From assembly GCA_944389455.1 (NCBI GenBank), contig CALXMK010000003.1, positions 79,388 through 143,387 of the forward strand: a DNA stretch of 64,000 bases, written 5' to 3'. Each line of letters begins with the position of its first letter. The stretch's first letter is position 1. A program made the translations under genes and the position numbers. The notes under the pieces are model-generated. The model was given only the letters and a program-made list of their open reading frames with translations, did no database searches and was not told where the DNA came from. This DNA is from an uncultured Verrucomicrobiota bacterium. GTDB taxonomy: Bacteria; Verrucomicrobiota; Verrucomicrobiia; Limisphaerales; UBA1412. This document shows positions 28,701-36,359 of this stretch, piece by piece.

Positions 28701-28797
28701 AGGATTTTTCAGTTATTCCCAGAATCAATCCGGCTGCCAGTAGAAGAGTCGAAATGGCGTTAAAGTTTCTATTTTTCAGGATAGACTTTTTCTTCAT
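25741..28797 (-). CDS. Secreted GH106-like alpha-L-rhamnosidase candidate (second copy)
   Basis: 1018 residues, with a signal region within the first 38 residues. GH106-type barrel: RPGVYWYFMDGNISKEGM, AAGIGYLVYLEVNVGV, IQITLGVGPGWTGSGGPW, LHMDSWEMGAQNWTQ and LSIEPYDMNPTSDLELAS, ending in a jelly roll (YSGTALYTKTFSLEE, ENKLEIQVINLWPNRL). It is a distant relative of the neighbouring 888-residue protein, not a recent duplicate: motifs are shared but wording differs. Likely extracellular release of L-rhamnose or a similar deoxysugar. The MDSWE acid stretch corresponds to NDSYE in the neighbour. It begins about 80 bases downstream of tRNA-Gly on the same strand. Confidence 0.83.
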   Translation of the reverse strand: MKKKSILKNRNFNAISTLLLAAGLILGITEKSSIIQASSVKEEKTFLTQNFLTPPKTARPGVYWYFMDGNISKEGMTRDLEAMNAAGIGYLVYLEVNVGVPRGKIDFLSPEWIDLFKHAVRECERLGIQITLGVGPGWTGSGGPWVKGEQSMQHLVHHSIQVTGTEESELQRFVLPSPHPMPPFFGTGNFTPQMYKEWETYYQDVAVLAFPTPKEGSITDIEEKALYYRAPYSSQPGVKPYLSPTDRLAETPSGAAVSPDQIIDLTDRLSPDGILGWEVPPGNWTLMRIGCCNNGAVTRPAPLPGVGMECDKFSQSALQAHLNEFTDKLLKAIGPLDTNTFGGLKMLHMDSWEMGAQNWTQGFREEFKKRRGYDPLPYYPVYAGFIVQSRQTSERFLWDLRMTSQELIMENHVSAIKEYGRRFGLGLSIEPYDMNPTSDLELASLADIPMCEFWSQGLGFNTSFSLMEGTSAAHLIGQPVVQAEAFTAHLDGWKQHPASMKNQTDWALAGGINRLFFHTFQHQSLPENLRPGMTMGPYGVHWDRNQTWWPLSIAYHTYLARCQFLLQQGNHSADILYLIPEEAPFVFQAPQSALGGSDSFLPDRKGYNFDACPPSLLYQAQVKEGKIRFPGGASYSLLVLPEYPLMTPKLLSQIHSLLQNGALVVGKAPKQAPGLENYPQCDAELSSLILKIWGEKTEPIRHVGKGTLYTPSVPPENLYPPYEETSLILSKQGIKPDFSAKSDQIRYAHRILNEGELYFLSNRTNQKVVTRCSFRTEKKGIPELWNPLTGEIRPLPEFVRGKDTVEIPLLWEPYQSFFIYFNQEGDSQSLPPHNFPDKETILTLNNDWQLSFDPAWGGPESIHFPTLTDWSLHSNPGIKYYSGTALYTKTFSLEELPPNTRWSLNLGNVKNIAKVSLNEKEIGILWTTPWEIEITSALQSGENKLEIQVINLWPNRLIGDEQLPDDGIQNGQWPEWLLQGTPRPSKRLTFTTYKHYGKDSPLLESGLLGPVTLQKIKP

Positions 28798-28876
28798 GTG
28801 TAATGAGTCTATTGCAACATGTTCTTTTGAGTCAAGCAGGAAGAAAGGAGTGGAACCAGGAAATTAGACAAAAAAA

Positions 28877-28952
28877 TGGAGCGGGCGAAGGGACTCGGAC
28901 CCTCGACATTCACCTTGGCAAGGTGACGCTCTACCAACTGAGCTACGCCCGC
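28877..28952 (-). tRNA. tRNA-Gly (anticodon GCC), CCA encoded
   Basis: A 76-base cloverleaf on the minus strand: a 7-bp acceptor stem GCGGGCG/CGCCCGC, D-arm GCTC-AGTTGGTA-GAGC, anticodon arm TCACC-TTGCCAA-GGTGA with anticodon GCC, variable loop ATGTC, T-arm GAGGG-TCCGAGT-CCCTT (one G:T pair), discriminator T and an encoded CCA. The T-loop has C at position 55 where nearly all tRNAs have U (pseudouridine). Otherwise canonical. Confidence 0.96.
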
Positions 28953-29339
28953 ACCTGATTTAGAAGTGCTTCAGCCCTCAACGGCTGACAAGGGACATGT
29001 TAGCTTTTTGAGAGGAAAAAGCAAGCTGTTTTTGAGCTTTTCTTTACATTTTCTTTTAAGGAGATTTTATTTCTGTATTTTACTAATTGATTTTCAATGA
29101 GTTATTTCATTTTGAAGAAGTTCCGCTGCCGATTCTACTTTAAGTAGATCCGGTGAGAGAATATAGATTAAATGAAATGCTGCAAGAGGGGGTTTTATAG
29201 TTTGGATTAAGAGGCACAGACAGACTTCAGCAGTAAGAAGGAAATTAGCTTTTTTATTTTCCGGATAACTTGGTCGCAGTGTGCGAAGAGAAAATAAGAA
29301 GTTGATTTTTCGTGAAAATATCTTTAATCTTTGGAAGAT
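28953..29339. other. Intergenic region upstream of tRNA-Gly
   Basis: About 390 bases between divergent tRNA-Gly and the beta-helix gene, with no gene seen. A small hairpin (TCAGCC at 28971-28976 with GGCTGA at 28983-28988) lies about 19 bases upstream of the tRNA 5' end. A weak minus-strand promoter candidate is TTGCTT, 16 bases, TAACAT further upstream. Confidence 0.45.
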
Positions 29340-30629
29340 ATGAGAATCTGTATCGCCAGTAAATATGTGCTTTGTCTTTTAATGATTTGCTATTTTTTAC
29401 CCGGCCCGAGAATTGAGGGGAAAGAGAACAGCGCCTCAGAAAATAGGGAATCGCTTATAGAATCGATTGTGGATGGTCCGGTGAGCATTCGGCATTTTGG
29501 TGTGGAGCCTGGAAATACTCCTGAGGTAAATCGTGACAATTTGCAGCGGGCCATTGACTGGGCGGCGTATCGGGGGGCGGCACTCTATGTGGAGCCTTCA
29601 GAAGAGCCTTATCCGGTAGCTTCAGGAGTTCTTTTGAAGCAAAATGTTTCTCTTGTGGGTGCGCATGGGCCGACGGGCCGTGGAACATGTCATCCGGAGA
29701 AGAGACAGCCGGTGGGAAGTGTTTTTGCGGTAAGGGATGCAAAAGCTCCATTTATTACCGTGGAGAATGCGACACAGATTCGGGGAATTCAGTTTTGGTA
29801 TCCGGAACAGACGCTCAGGGATCCGGAGAAGGTGATCGAGTATCCTCCAACTATTCAAGTCTCGCAGTCTAAGTCTGTGCAAGGAGTTACTTTGAGTTCT
29901 TTGACTTTCTATGGGGAGTTTATTGCAATGGATTTCAATTCACCGGCGCCGCATATATGCGAGCAGATTTTATTTGAGCATTGTTATGGCTATCCGCTCA
30001 GCGGAGAGTTTATCCGGATAGATCGCTGTTATGATATTCCCAGAGTTTTGCATTGCCATGTGAATCCTTCCAATCAGCGGATTTTTGCAGGAGGATTTAG
30101 TCGAGCTGTGGTGGATTCGGTGATAGCACGAGGGAGCTTTACCTATGCGATCAATCATACCGATAACGCACAGATGATGGATATCTTTACTTTTGGAGTC
30201 TACGGCGGGGTGTATCTGGGAGCGGCTACATACGGTCAGCTGACAAATTTTAATCTCGACTGCGTAACAGTCGGGATTCATAAATTAGGGGATAGTGTCT
30301 TTAACCGAAACTGGCAGATCGCTCAAGGGAGTATTATTGCCAATGTGGGGAAATCGCTTGATGAAATTCATCCGATCATTGTAGAGGGGCAGGGCCATAC
30401 CTCTTTTACAAATGTGGAGGCATTTTCAGGAGGAAATGGAGCCGTTACGGCGCTTGGAAAGTCACAGGATTTTATGCTGGTGCGTGGGGATAAAAAGCTG
30501 ACAATTTCACTTTATGGAGCGAGAATGAGAAATTATGAAAGTCCTGAACCCATTACCATAGAGAATCCTCAGGCAATCATTCAAGCGACAGATTGTATTG
30601 ATAAAAATGAGGAGCCCTGGGAAAGATAG
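29340..30629 (+). CDS. Secreted right-handed beta-helix (pectate lyase-like) protein
   Basis: 429 residues from the ATG at 29340 (a TTG three codons earlier is in frame, but the signal peptide MRICIASKYVLCLLMICYFL starts here). After the signal, SIRHFGVEPGNTPEVNRDNL followed by LQRAIDWAAYRGAALYVE is the usual opening of pectate lyase-like beta-helix domains, and short repeated beta rungs fill the rest. No polygalacturonase catalytic motif (NTD, DD, GHG) was seen, so it is not a typical GH28 enzyme; it may be a lyase, an epimerase or a binding protein. It is followed 57 bases later by a methyltransferase gene. Confidence 0.75.
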   Translation: MRICIASKYVLCLLMICYFLPGPRIEGKENSASENRESLIESIVDGPVSIRHFGVEPGNTPEVNRDNLQRAIDWAAYRGAALYVEPSEEPYPVASGVLLKQNVSLVGAHGPTGRGTCHPEKRQPVGSVFAVRDAKAPFITVENATQIRGIQFWYPEQTLRDPEKVIEYPPTIQVSQSKSVQGVTLSSLTFYGEFIAMDFNSPAPHICEQILFEHCYGYPLSGEFIRIDRCYDIPRVLHCHVNPSNQRIFAGGFSRAVVDSVIARGSFTYAINHTDNAQMMDIFTFGVYGGVYLGAATYGQLTNFNLDCVTVGIHKLGDSVFNRNWQIAQGSIIANVGKSLDEIHPIIVEGQGHTSFTNVEAFSGGNGAVTALGKSQDFMLVRGDKKLTISLYGARMRNYESPEPITIENPQAIIQATDCIDKNEEPWER

Positions 30630-30686
30630 TAAAAAATAGATATTTTTCCGTTAAATTAAAAATAATTGATCAAACTTAGATAATTT

Positions 30687-31379
30687 ATGGAAATTGAAGG
30701 TCAACTGAATGCGGAGGAGAGACGCTTGCTGATGGAGGCTGTCGAGCGATTAAAACCTGAGACGGTTCTGGAGGTTGGTACCTATTTGGGCGGAGGAAGT
30801 ACGATTCACCTCCTGAAGGCGCTGCACCGGTGTGATTGCGGCCGTCTTTGGGGGGTTGAGGCAGATCAATCTATCTATGAAAAAATGATTCAGAATATTC
30901 GGCAGGCAGCTCCGGATGCTTACGGACATTTTGAGCCTCTTTTTGGTTTTTCTCAGAATGTGATTCCCGAATGGCTCAAAGATCATCCTCAGGTTCAGTT
31001 GGTTTTTTTAGACGGAGGGAATAATCCTCAGGAGCAGATTACGGAGTTTTGTCTTTTAGAGGCGCATATTCCGGTAGGGGGAGAACTTTTTTCTCATGAT
31101 GTAAAACTTCGCAAAGGGAAGTGGCTTCGCCCTTATATGGAGCATCTGGATAATTGGAAGACGACCTTTTACGATATCAGCGATGAGGGGCTTTTCCATG
31201 GCCGCAAGATTGCCGAGAGGCCAACTCCTGCCAGTCGTTCTGCTGCCAAGAGATGTTTGCTGAAGCTTAAACTCCAGCCGGCTGAATTGGCGGCGAGGGT
31301 GCTTCCTCACAAGGTCCGTGCCGGAGTGCTGCGAATACTCCCTTCTAAAATTTCGCGGCGCCTCTCCGATGGGCGTTAG
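30687..31379 (+). CDS. Class I SAM-dependent methyltransferase
   Basis: 230 residues. The first half carries the Rossmann-like AdoMet site: ETVLEVGTYLGGGSTIHLLK (motif I, about residues 26-45), GRLWGVEADQSIYEKM (acidic motif II), then LVFLDGGNNPQEQ where the O-methyltransferase family has its DG motif. The last 60 residues are basic and helical and may bind the membrane. Its neighbour, a GT4 glycosyltransferase 44 bases downstream, suggests it methylates a sugar or lipid carrier during surface-glycan synthesis; this is inference from context. Confidence 0.82.
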   Translation: MEIEGQLNAEERRLLMEAVERLKPETVLEVGTYLGGGSTIHLLKALHRCDCGRLWGVEADQSIYEKMIQNIRQAAPDAYGHFEPLFGFSQNVIPEWLKDHPQVQLVFLDGGNNPQEQITEFCLLEAHIPVGGELFSHDVKLRKGKWLRPYMEHLDNWKTTFYDISDEGLFHGRKIAERPTPASRSAAKRCLLKLKLQPAELAARVLPHKVRAGVLRILPSKISRRLSDGR

Positions 31380-31422
31380 TTAATTTCTGCAAGTTTGTTT
31401 GTATTATGGAGGACTGAGTCGT

Positions 31423-32433
31423 ATGAAAGTTATTTTTTCACATAATCTCCCGTTTTTTCTCGCTCATGGAGGGATGCAGACATTAAGTGAATCTCTGATG
31501 CGTGAAATTGCCGGGCTTGGGGTCGAGGTTGAAACGGAACGATGGTGGGATGAAAAACAGAAAGGGGATATTCTGCATTATATCATGCGTCCGCCCTATG
31601 CTGTGAATGTGAGTCTGGCTCATGAGAAAGGGTTCAAGGTTATCATGACCGAGAATCTGGATCAGACGGCATCGAGAACCCGATTGCAGCTTTTTTTGCA
31701 GAGAAATATTACCCGAGCGGCTCGACGGCTGATGCCGGGGCTTGTTAATCGGATGGCGTGGGATGTGTATCAACTGCTTGATGCCATGGTCTATGTGGTC
31801 CCGATTGAGTTAAAAGTTGCCCAGTATCTTTTTGACGCGCCGAAGGATCGGGGTTATGTGATTTCTCAGGGCCTAGAAGCTTCGGCCATAGAGCAATTAG
31901 GTGCTGCTGAAGGTATGGGAGAAGGGGATTATCTGATTTCTGTGGCGGTGATCTCGGAACGTAAAAACTCCCTGCTTTTGGCGCAAGCAGCCCAGCTTGC
32001 TGGGGTGCCGATTGTCTTTACCGGAAAGCCGCTGATAGAAGATGATTATTTCAGGCGTTTTTTGAAGGTTGCTGATAGGAAATTAGTCAGATATGCGGGT
32101 TTTGTATCGGTGGAAGAGAAATATCGTCTCTTGCGGAGGGCTCGTGGCTTTGCGTTGTTAAGTCATTTTGAGAGCGGCTGTATTGCTCTTTATGAAGCAG
32201 CTGCGGCCGGACTTCCCTTGCTGCTGCCCGATTTACCTTGGGCCTCCAAAGTTTATGGTCATTTGGAGCATGTGAGTTTGACACGGTTAGCGAAAGCTGA
32301 AAATTTGGCTCCTGTGTTAAAAAAATTTTATGAAGGAGCCCGTCGATATCCGGAACAGACCTTTCCTATTCCTAGCTGGAAACAAGTGGCTGAACAATAT
32401 GTTCAGATTTATAAGAAATTACTTGAAAAGTAA
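31423..32433 (+). CDS. Glycosyltransferase family 4-like
   Basis: 336 residues from the ATG at 31423, which has GGAGGA nine bases upstream; a TTG at 31399 is in frame but lacks such a site. GT-B fold: N-terminal MKVIFSHNLPFFLAHGGMQT (donor-domain glycine loop), C-terminal GDYLISVAVISERKNSLLLA and the acceptor-binding stretch ALLSHFESGCIALYEAAAAG, the GT4 E(x7)E-like signature with Glu in FESG and YEAA. Likely adds a sugar to a surface glycan in the cytosol. It follows the methyltransferase and precedes a secreted DUF4185-like gene. Confidence 0.85.
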   Translation: MKVIFSHNLPFFLAHGGMQTLSESLMREIAGLGVEVETERWWDEKQKGDILHYIMRPPYAVNVSLAHEKGFKVIMTENLDQTASRTRLQLFLQRNITRAARRLMPGLVNRMAWDVYQLLDAMVYVVPIELKVAQYLFDAPKDRGYVISQGLEASAIEQLGAAEGMGEGDYLISVAVISERKNSLLLAQAAQLAGVPIVFTGKPLIEDDYFRRFLKVADRKLVRYAGFVSVEEKYRLLRRARGFALLSHFESGCIALYEAAAAGLPLLLPDLPWASKVYGHLEHVSLTRLAKAENLAPVLKKFYEGARRYPEQTFPIPSWKQVAEQYVQIYKKLLEK

Positions 32434-32575
32434 CTTGAACAAAAGGAAATCTGATAATAGTTCAAGTAAAAAGAACTCTCTGATAAATGGTTATTGCCCA
32501 GAGGATAGTGAAGAAATTAAGATGGGCAATTCTTTCTTTGGGCTCAGTTTAGTAGAGGAGAACAGTCATTGTAGA

Positions 32576-33988
32576 ATGAAAAAACGCAGAGTAGGTTTAT
32601 TTTGGATGGTAACTGTGGCGGCATTGTTTCTTTCAGGGGGGGAGTTCTGCGGCGGAGCAGCTGCCGCAGAGCCCTTCCGGATTCAGCTGGTGGATCAGGA
32701 GAATCAATGGCCTGTTCCGCTGATGCAGCTCAAAACCGTTGATAATGTTTCCTATGTGACGGATAACGCGGGTGTGATTGCTTTTAATGAGCCTGATTTG
32801 ATGGGAAAGGAGGTTTGGTTCGATATCAGCGGTCATGGTTACGGAGTTTCGGCCGATGGTTTTGGTTATCGAGGGGTTAGACTCAAACCGGTTCCGGGAG
32901 AAACTGCGATTGTAAAGGTGGAACGTCAGATGATCGCCCAGCGAGTGGGACGCCTGACCGGTTCCGGATTATTGGCAGAAAGTCAGAAGTGTGGTCTTTA
33001 TCCGGAGTGGCGAGATACCGGGGTATTAGGATGCGATAGTGTGCAGACGGCTCTCTATCAGGGCAAAGTTTTCTGGGCTTGGGGGGATACCTCTTTGGCA
33101 AATTATCCTCTGGGCATTTTTCATACTTCCGCCGCTGTTACTGAACTTCCGACTTATGAAAAACCTTTCCCGGCGCAGCCTCCGCTGATGCCCTATTTTG
33201 AACTTTTCCGCGACGGAGAAGAAATACCCTGCGGTGTGGCTCCTATGCCTGGGGAGGGACCCACTTGGCTCAGCGGGATGCTTACTCTGAAGAATGCACA
33301 AGGGAATGAAAAACTTTGTGCGGTATATAGTAAAATTAAGGAATTTCTGACTCCTTACGAGAAGGGATTATGTGTCTGGAGCGATGAGAAGAAACAATTT
33401 GAACGGGTTCGAGTAATTTGGGAGCGTTCTTCCGAGCAGCCAATGCGTCTGTTTCCAGAGGGGCACCCCGTGTATTGGAAAGATGAAAAGGGGAAAGATT
33501 GGATTCTATTCGGCGATCCGCTGCCGCGTTTAAAGTGCCCTGCTAGTTATGAGGCTTGGTTGGATACTAATTCCTGGGAGAAGATTGAGTCTCCTATGGC
33601 TCTGCCGGATGCCGAAAATCCGGAGCAGCAGGTTCGGCTGCACAGCGGTTCGATGCAGTGGAGCGGTTATCTCAAGCGCTGGGTAGGTATTTTTGTGCAG
33701 AATGGAGGTAATCCTTCCGAGTTGGGAGAAGTCTGGTATACGGAAGCGGAGTCTCCTTTTGGTCCGTGGAGTCCGGCAATCAAAATTCTCACTCACCAGC
33801 GGTATACTTTTTACAATCCGAGATTGCATCCGGAACTGGTGCCGGCGGATAGTCCGTATCTGCTTTTTGAAGGAACTTATTCAAAGCAGTTTTCCTCAGA
33901 GCCTGTGGCCACACCCCGATGGGATTACAATCAGGTGCTCTATCGCTTGGATCTGGAGGATGTAAAATCGAAACGGAGTAAGGAGTAA
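32576..33988 (+). CDS. Secreted DUF4185-like beta-propeller protein
   Basis: 470 residues from the ATG at 32576, which begins a clear signal peptide (MKKRRVGLFWMVTVAALFLS). The frame is open back to 32330, overlapping the glycosyltransferase gene, but that extension is low-complexity and is rejected. Residues 35-130 look like a small beta domain; the rest is a propeller resembling DUF4185/GH43-like proteins (GVLGCDSVQTALYQGKVFWAWGD type opening, SGYLKRWVGIFVQN and RYTFYNPRLHPELV). Function unknown; probably sugar-binding or hydrolytic outside the cell. It is followed by a terminator. Confidence 0.75.
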   Translation: MKKRRVGLFWMVTVAALFLSGGEFCGGAAAAEPFRIQLVDQENQWPVPLMQLKTVDNVSYVTDNAGVIAFNEPDLMGKEVWFDISGHGYGVSADGFGYRGVRLKPVPGETAIVKVERQMIAQRVGRLTGSGLLAESQKCGLYPEWRDTGVLGCDSVQTALYQGKVFWAWGDTSLANYPLGIFHTSAAVTELPTYEKPFPAQPPLMPYFELFRDGEEIPCGVAPMPGEGPTWLSGMLTLKNAQGNEKLCAVYSKIKEFLTPYEKGLCVWSDEKKQFERVRVIWERSSEQPMRLFPEGHPVYWKDEKGKDWILFGDPLPRLKCPASYEAWLDTNSWEKIESPMALPDAENPEQQVRLHSGSMQWSGYLKRWVGIFVQNGGNPSELGEVWYTEAESPFGPWSPAIKILTHQRYTFYNPRLHPELVPADSPYLLFEGTYSKQFSSEPVATPRWDYNQVLYRLDLEDVKSKRSKE

Positions 33989-34010
33989 ATTTTTCAAATT
34001 CGGATAATAA

Positions 34011-34046
34011 ATAAACCCAGTTCGACAGGCGTCGTTCCGGGTTTGT
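34011..34046. terminator. Hairpin between convergent genes, probable bidirectional terminator
   Basis: AAACCC (34013-34018) pairs with GGGTTT (34039-34044), with a further CGAC/GTCG pairing inside. A and T tracts flank it. It separates the DUF4185-like gene and the alcohol dehydrogenase gene. Confidence 0.6.
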
Positions 34047-34075
34047 TTGTGTCATTCAATAGATTAAACTCTAAA

Positions 34076-35230
34076 CTAGAGGCAGAGTCGCAGAATTTCA
34101 ATGACCTCTTTTTTGCCTAAGTTGGCGTGTTCACCGATCTTAATGCCGCGACGCTCAAAGCGGGAGCCGATCTCTTCGAAGTTTTCGTCTCCAACTCCAT
34201 ATTCGTTCAGATGAGTTTTCATGCCCAAAGAGCGGAAGAATTCTTCCGTCTTGCAAATGGCTTGATCTGCGATGGCATCATCATTGTCGCCGGAGAGCCC
34301 CCAAATACGTCTGCCATATTGAGCAAGTTTAGCCAGTTTAGATTTCTTTTGGTGTTTGAAGAGCCCCAATACGACGCAGGCAAGAGTTTGGGCGTGATCC
34401 ATTCCATGGAGAGCGGTTAGTTCATGTCCAATGCCATGAGTAGCCCAATCCTGAGGAACTCCGCAGGCAATATAGTGATTGAGTGCATTGGTGGCAGCCC
34501 ACATAATATTGGCTCGAGCCTCATAATCGGTAGGATTTTTAAGAACTTTGGGGCCTTCTTCAATGAGAGTGTGGAAGATACCTTCAGATTGGCGGTCCTG
34601 AAGCGGTGCATTTACCGGGAATGTCATGTATTGCTCGCAAACATGAATGAAGGAATCCACAATTCCATTGCGGGTTTGTCTATCAGGCAGAGTAAAGGTT
34701 GTTTCGGGGTCGAGTACACAGAACTGGGGGTAGACAGCCGGGCTGTAAAAAGCCAGTTTCTCTTGAGTAGAATTTCGTGAAATTACCGCGTTGCCATTCA
34801 TTTCGGAACCGGTAGCCGGCAGAGTCATAACAGCGCCGATGGGAAGAGCTTTGGAGACAGGTTTGCCTTGAGTCAGTATTTCCCAGGGATCTCCCTCTGT
34901 ATGATAGAAAGCCGCGGCGATGAACTTGGTGCCGTCCAGAACGGAACCTCCGCCTACGGCGAGGAGAAAATCGATCTTCTTCTCTCGGCAGATTTCTACC
35001 GCTTTCATACAGGTTTCATAGCGCGGATTGGGTTCGATACCGCCAAATTCAGTTACATCATATCCTTTGAGAGCGGCTTTGACCTGATCATAAACCCCAT
35101 TTTTCATGATGGAACCTCCTCCATAGGTCATAAGAATTTTAGATTGAGCAGGAATATTTGGAGTGATCTGTGCAATGGTTCCTTTACCAAAAATGACTTT
35201 AACCGGATTTTGAAAAATAAAGTTATACAT
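34076..35230 (-). CDS. yqhD: Iron-dependent alcohol/aldehyde dehydrogenase, YqhD type
   Basis: 384 residues, cytosolic. The family uses NADPH to reduce aldehydes such as those from lipid peroxidation or sugar breakdown. Seen: the nucleotide loop ILMTYGGGSIMKNG, the second glycine motif LLAVGGGSVLDGTKFIA (about 95-111) and the metal-binding residues: Asp and His in GIVDSFIHVCEQY, then His in ATHGIGHELTALHGMDHAQT. The presence of DGTKF after GGGSV is YqhD/butanol-dehydrogenase-like. A redox-type flavoprotein gene lies 166 bases upstream on the same strand. An 11-base inverted repeat precedes this gene at 35269-35351, possibly an operator. Confidence 0.92.
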   Translation of the reverse strand: MYNFIFQNPVKVIFGKGTIAQITPNIPAQSKILMTYGGGSIMKNGVYDQVKAALKGYDVTEFGGIEPNPRYETCMKAVEICREKKIDFLLAVGGGSVLDGTKFIAAAFYHTEGDPWEILTQGKPVSKALPIGAVMTLPATGSEMNGNAVISRNSTQEKLAFYSPAVYPQFCVLDPETTFTLPDRQTRNGIVDSFIHVCEQYMTFPVNAPLQDRQSEGIFHTLIEEGPKVLKNPTDYEARANIMWAATNALNHYIACGVPQDWATHGIGHELTALHGMDHAQTLACVVLGLFKHQKKSKLAKLAQYGRRIWGLSGDNDDAIADQAICKTEEFFRSLGMKTHLNEYGVGDENFEEIGSRFERRGIKIGEHANLGKKEVIEILRLCL

Positions 35231-35268
35231 ATATCAAATATATCTCCTAAAACAGGATAATATCGAAG

Positions 35269-35351
35269 AGGGAATCCATTGTCAAATAACAATAACAGTT
35301 TTCACTGAGGAGATTAATCCGTCAGATGAATGAAGAAGAGATGGATTCCCT
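35269..35351. promoter_or_regulatory. 11-base inverted repeat upstream of the YqhD-type gene
   Basis: AGGGAATCCAT at 35269-35279 and its exact reverse complement ATGGATTCCCT at 35341-35351 are separated by 61 bases in the gap between the reductase and dehydrogenase genes. A far-spaced operator or a transcript hairpin are both possible. No T-run follows, so a terminator is unlikely. Confidence 0.4.
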
Positions 35352-35396
35352 TCTTGTGTAAAAAGAGAGCCAGATGGATTAGGCTCCGTTCAGAGC

Positions 35397-36020
35397 TTAT
35401 TCTCGAATAAAATTGGTCATGGTTTGCGGTTCTCTCACCGGATGAGGATGAGTTGTCTTGCAAGAATCGATACATTTAAGCAGCCAAGCCATATTTTGCC
35501 CCAGTGTACGCATGATCTGCAAGCCTTCAGCATCTTTTTTAACCTCTGCGGGAGTCATGCCATGCACTGCGTTCCAATATTGAGAGGAGACGACAGGCAT
35601 ACAGGAGATAGTAAAATATTTATTGAGCCGGTCAAAAGCGGCGCTGGCTCCTCCTCTGCGGCAGCTAACAACAGCAGCAGCCGGTTTATAAGCATATTTA
35701 TAGCTTTTCATGAAGAACATTCTATCCAATAAACTGCAAAGGCCTCCGTTAGGAGCTGCGTAGTAGACAGGAGAGCCAACAATGAGCCCATCGGCTTTTT
35801 CCCCGAGCTCGATTGCTTGATTGCAAGGGTCATCTTTGAAGATGCAGTAGCCGGTTTTAGCGCAGGCTCCGCAGGCAATACAAGGATGAATTTCTTTGGT
35901 GCCGATATGCAGTTCTGTAGTTTGGATTCCTTCTTGATGAAGCTGAGAGGCAACTTCTTCAAGAGCGGTGTGGGTACATCCTTTAGCGTGGGGACTGCCA
36001 TTGATTAGAAGTACATTCAT
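35397..36020 (-). CDS. Flavodoxin-family/iron-sulfur flavoprotein-like NADPH-dependent reductase
   Basis: 207 residues. The FMN phosphate loop is at the start (NGSPHAKGCTHTALEEV), and GLIVGSPVYYAAPNGGLCSLLDR is the second FMN-contacting segment. Between them lies CIACGACAKTGYC, a C-x2-C-x2-C-x5-C cluster matching the compact 4Fe-4S motif of Isf-type iron-sulfur flavoproteins. Likely cytosolic electron carrier or reductase. It is upstream of the YqhD-type gene on the same strand (166 bases apart), and divergent from the second GH127-type gene. Physiological partner unknown. Confidence 0.88.
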   Translation of the reverse strand: MNVLLINGSPHAKGCTHTALEEVASQLHQEGIQTTELHIGTKEIHPCIACGACAKTGYCIFKDDPCNQAIELGEKADGLIVGSPVYYAAPNGGLCSLLDRMFFMKSYKYAYKPAAAVVSCRRGGASAAFDRLNKYFTISCMPVVSSQYWNAVHGMTPAEVKKDAEGLQIMRTLGQNMAWLLKCIDSCKTTHPHPVREPQTMTNFIRE

Positions 36021-36359
36021 ATTATAATATAAGCTATATCAGTTTTCTCACGGCAAAGAGTTTTAATTTTTATGGGAGCGGCCGTGCAATCGATCCCTTT
36101 TATCGAGAGATTAACATGATGGAGGTAAAGGTCAATATGTAATTTTTTCAATAAGGAGAATTTTGGGAGGATGAATCCATTCGCCTGAGTTGATTGAAAC
36201 CGGTGTTGATATTAAGGAAAAACAGAGAGGAAAATTAGCGGAGTCAGGAATAAAGTTTTTCATGGTTTTCATAAAGTTTGGAGTGGAGTTTATTTGTTCT
36301 TTTTAGTATATTCCGGAGGGGGAGTATATTTACTTGAATTTACTTGAATAACAGTTAGA
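36021..36359. other. Divergent intergenic region
   Basis: About 340 bases between the reductase gene (minus) and the second GH127-type gene (plus). No gene seen. GGAGGGGGAG at about 36315 is too far from the ATG to be its ribosome site. Promoters for both genes are expected here, but none is clear. Confidence 0.5.

Noticed and set aside
29622..29882. Several overlapping minus-strand frames within the beta-helix gene
   Set aside because: Shadows of the plus-strand gene; their text is arginine/proline/serine-rich with no domain.
32330..32575. N-terminal extension of the DUF4185-like gene
   Set aside because: It overlaps the glycosyltransferase gene, is polar and low-complexity, and would place residues in front of a clear signal peptide.
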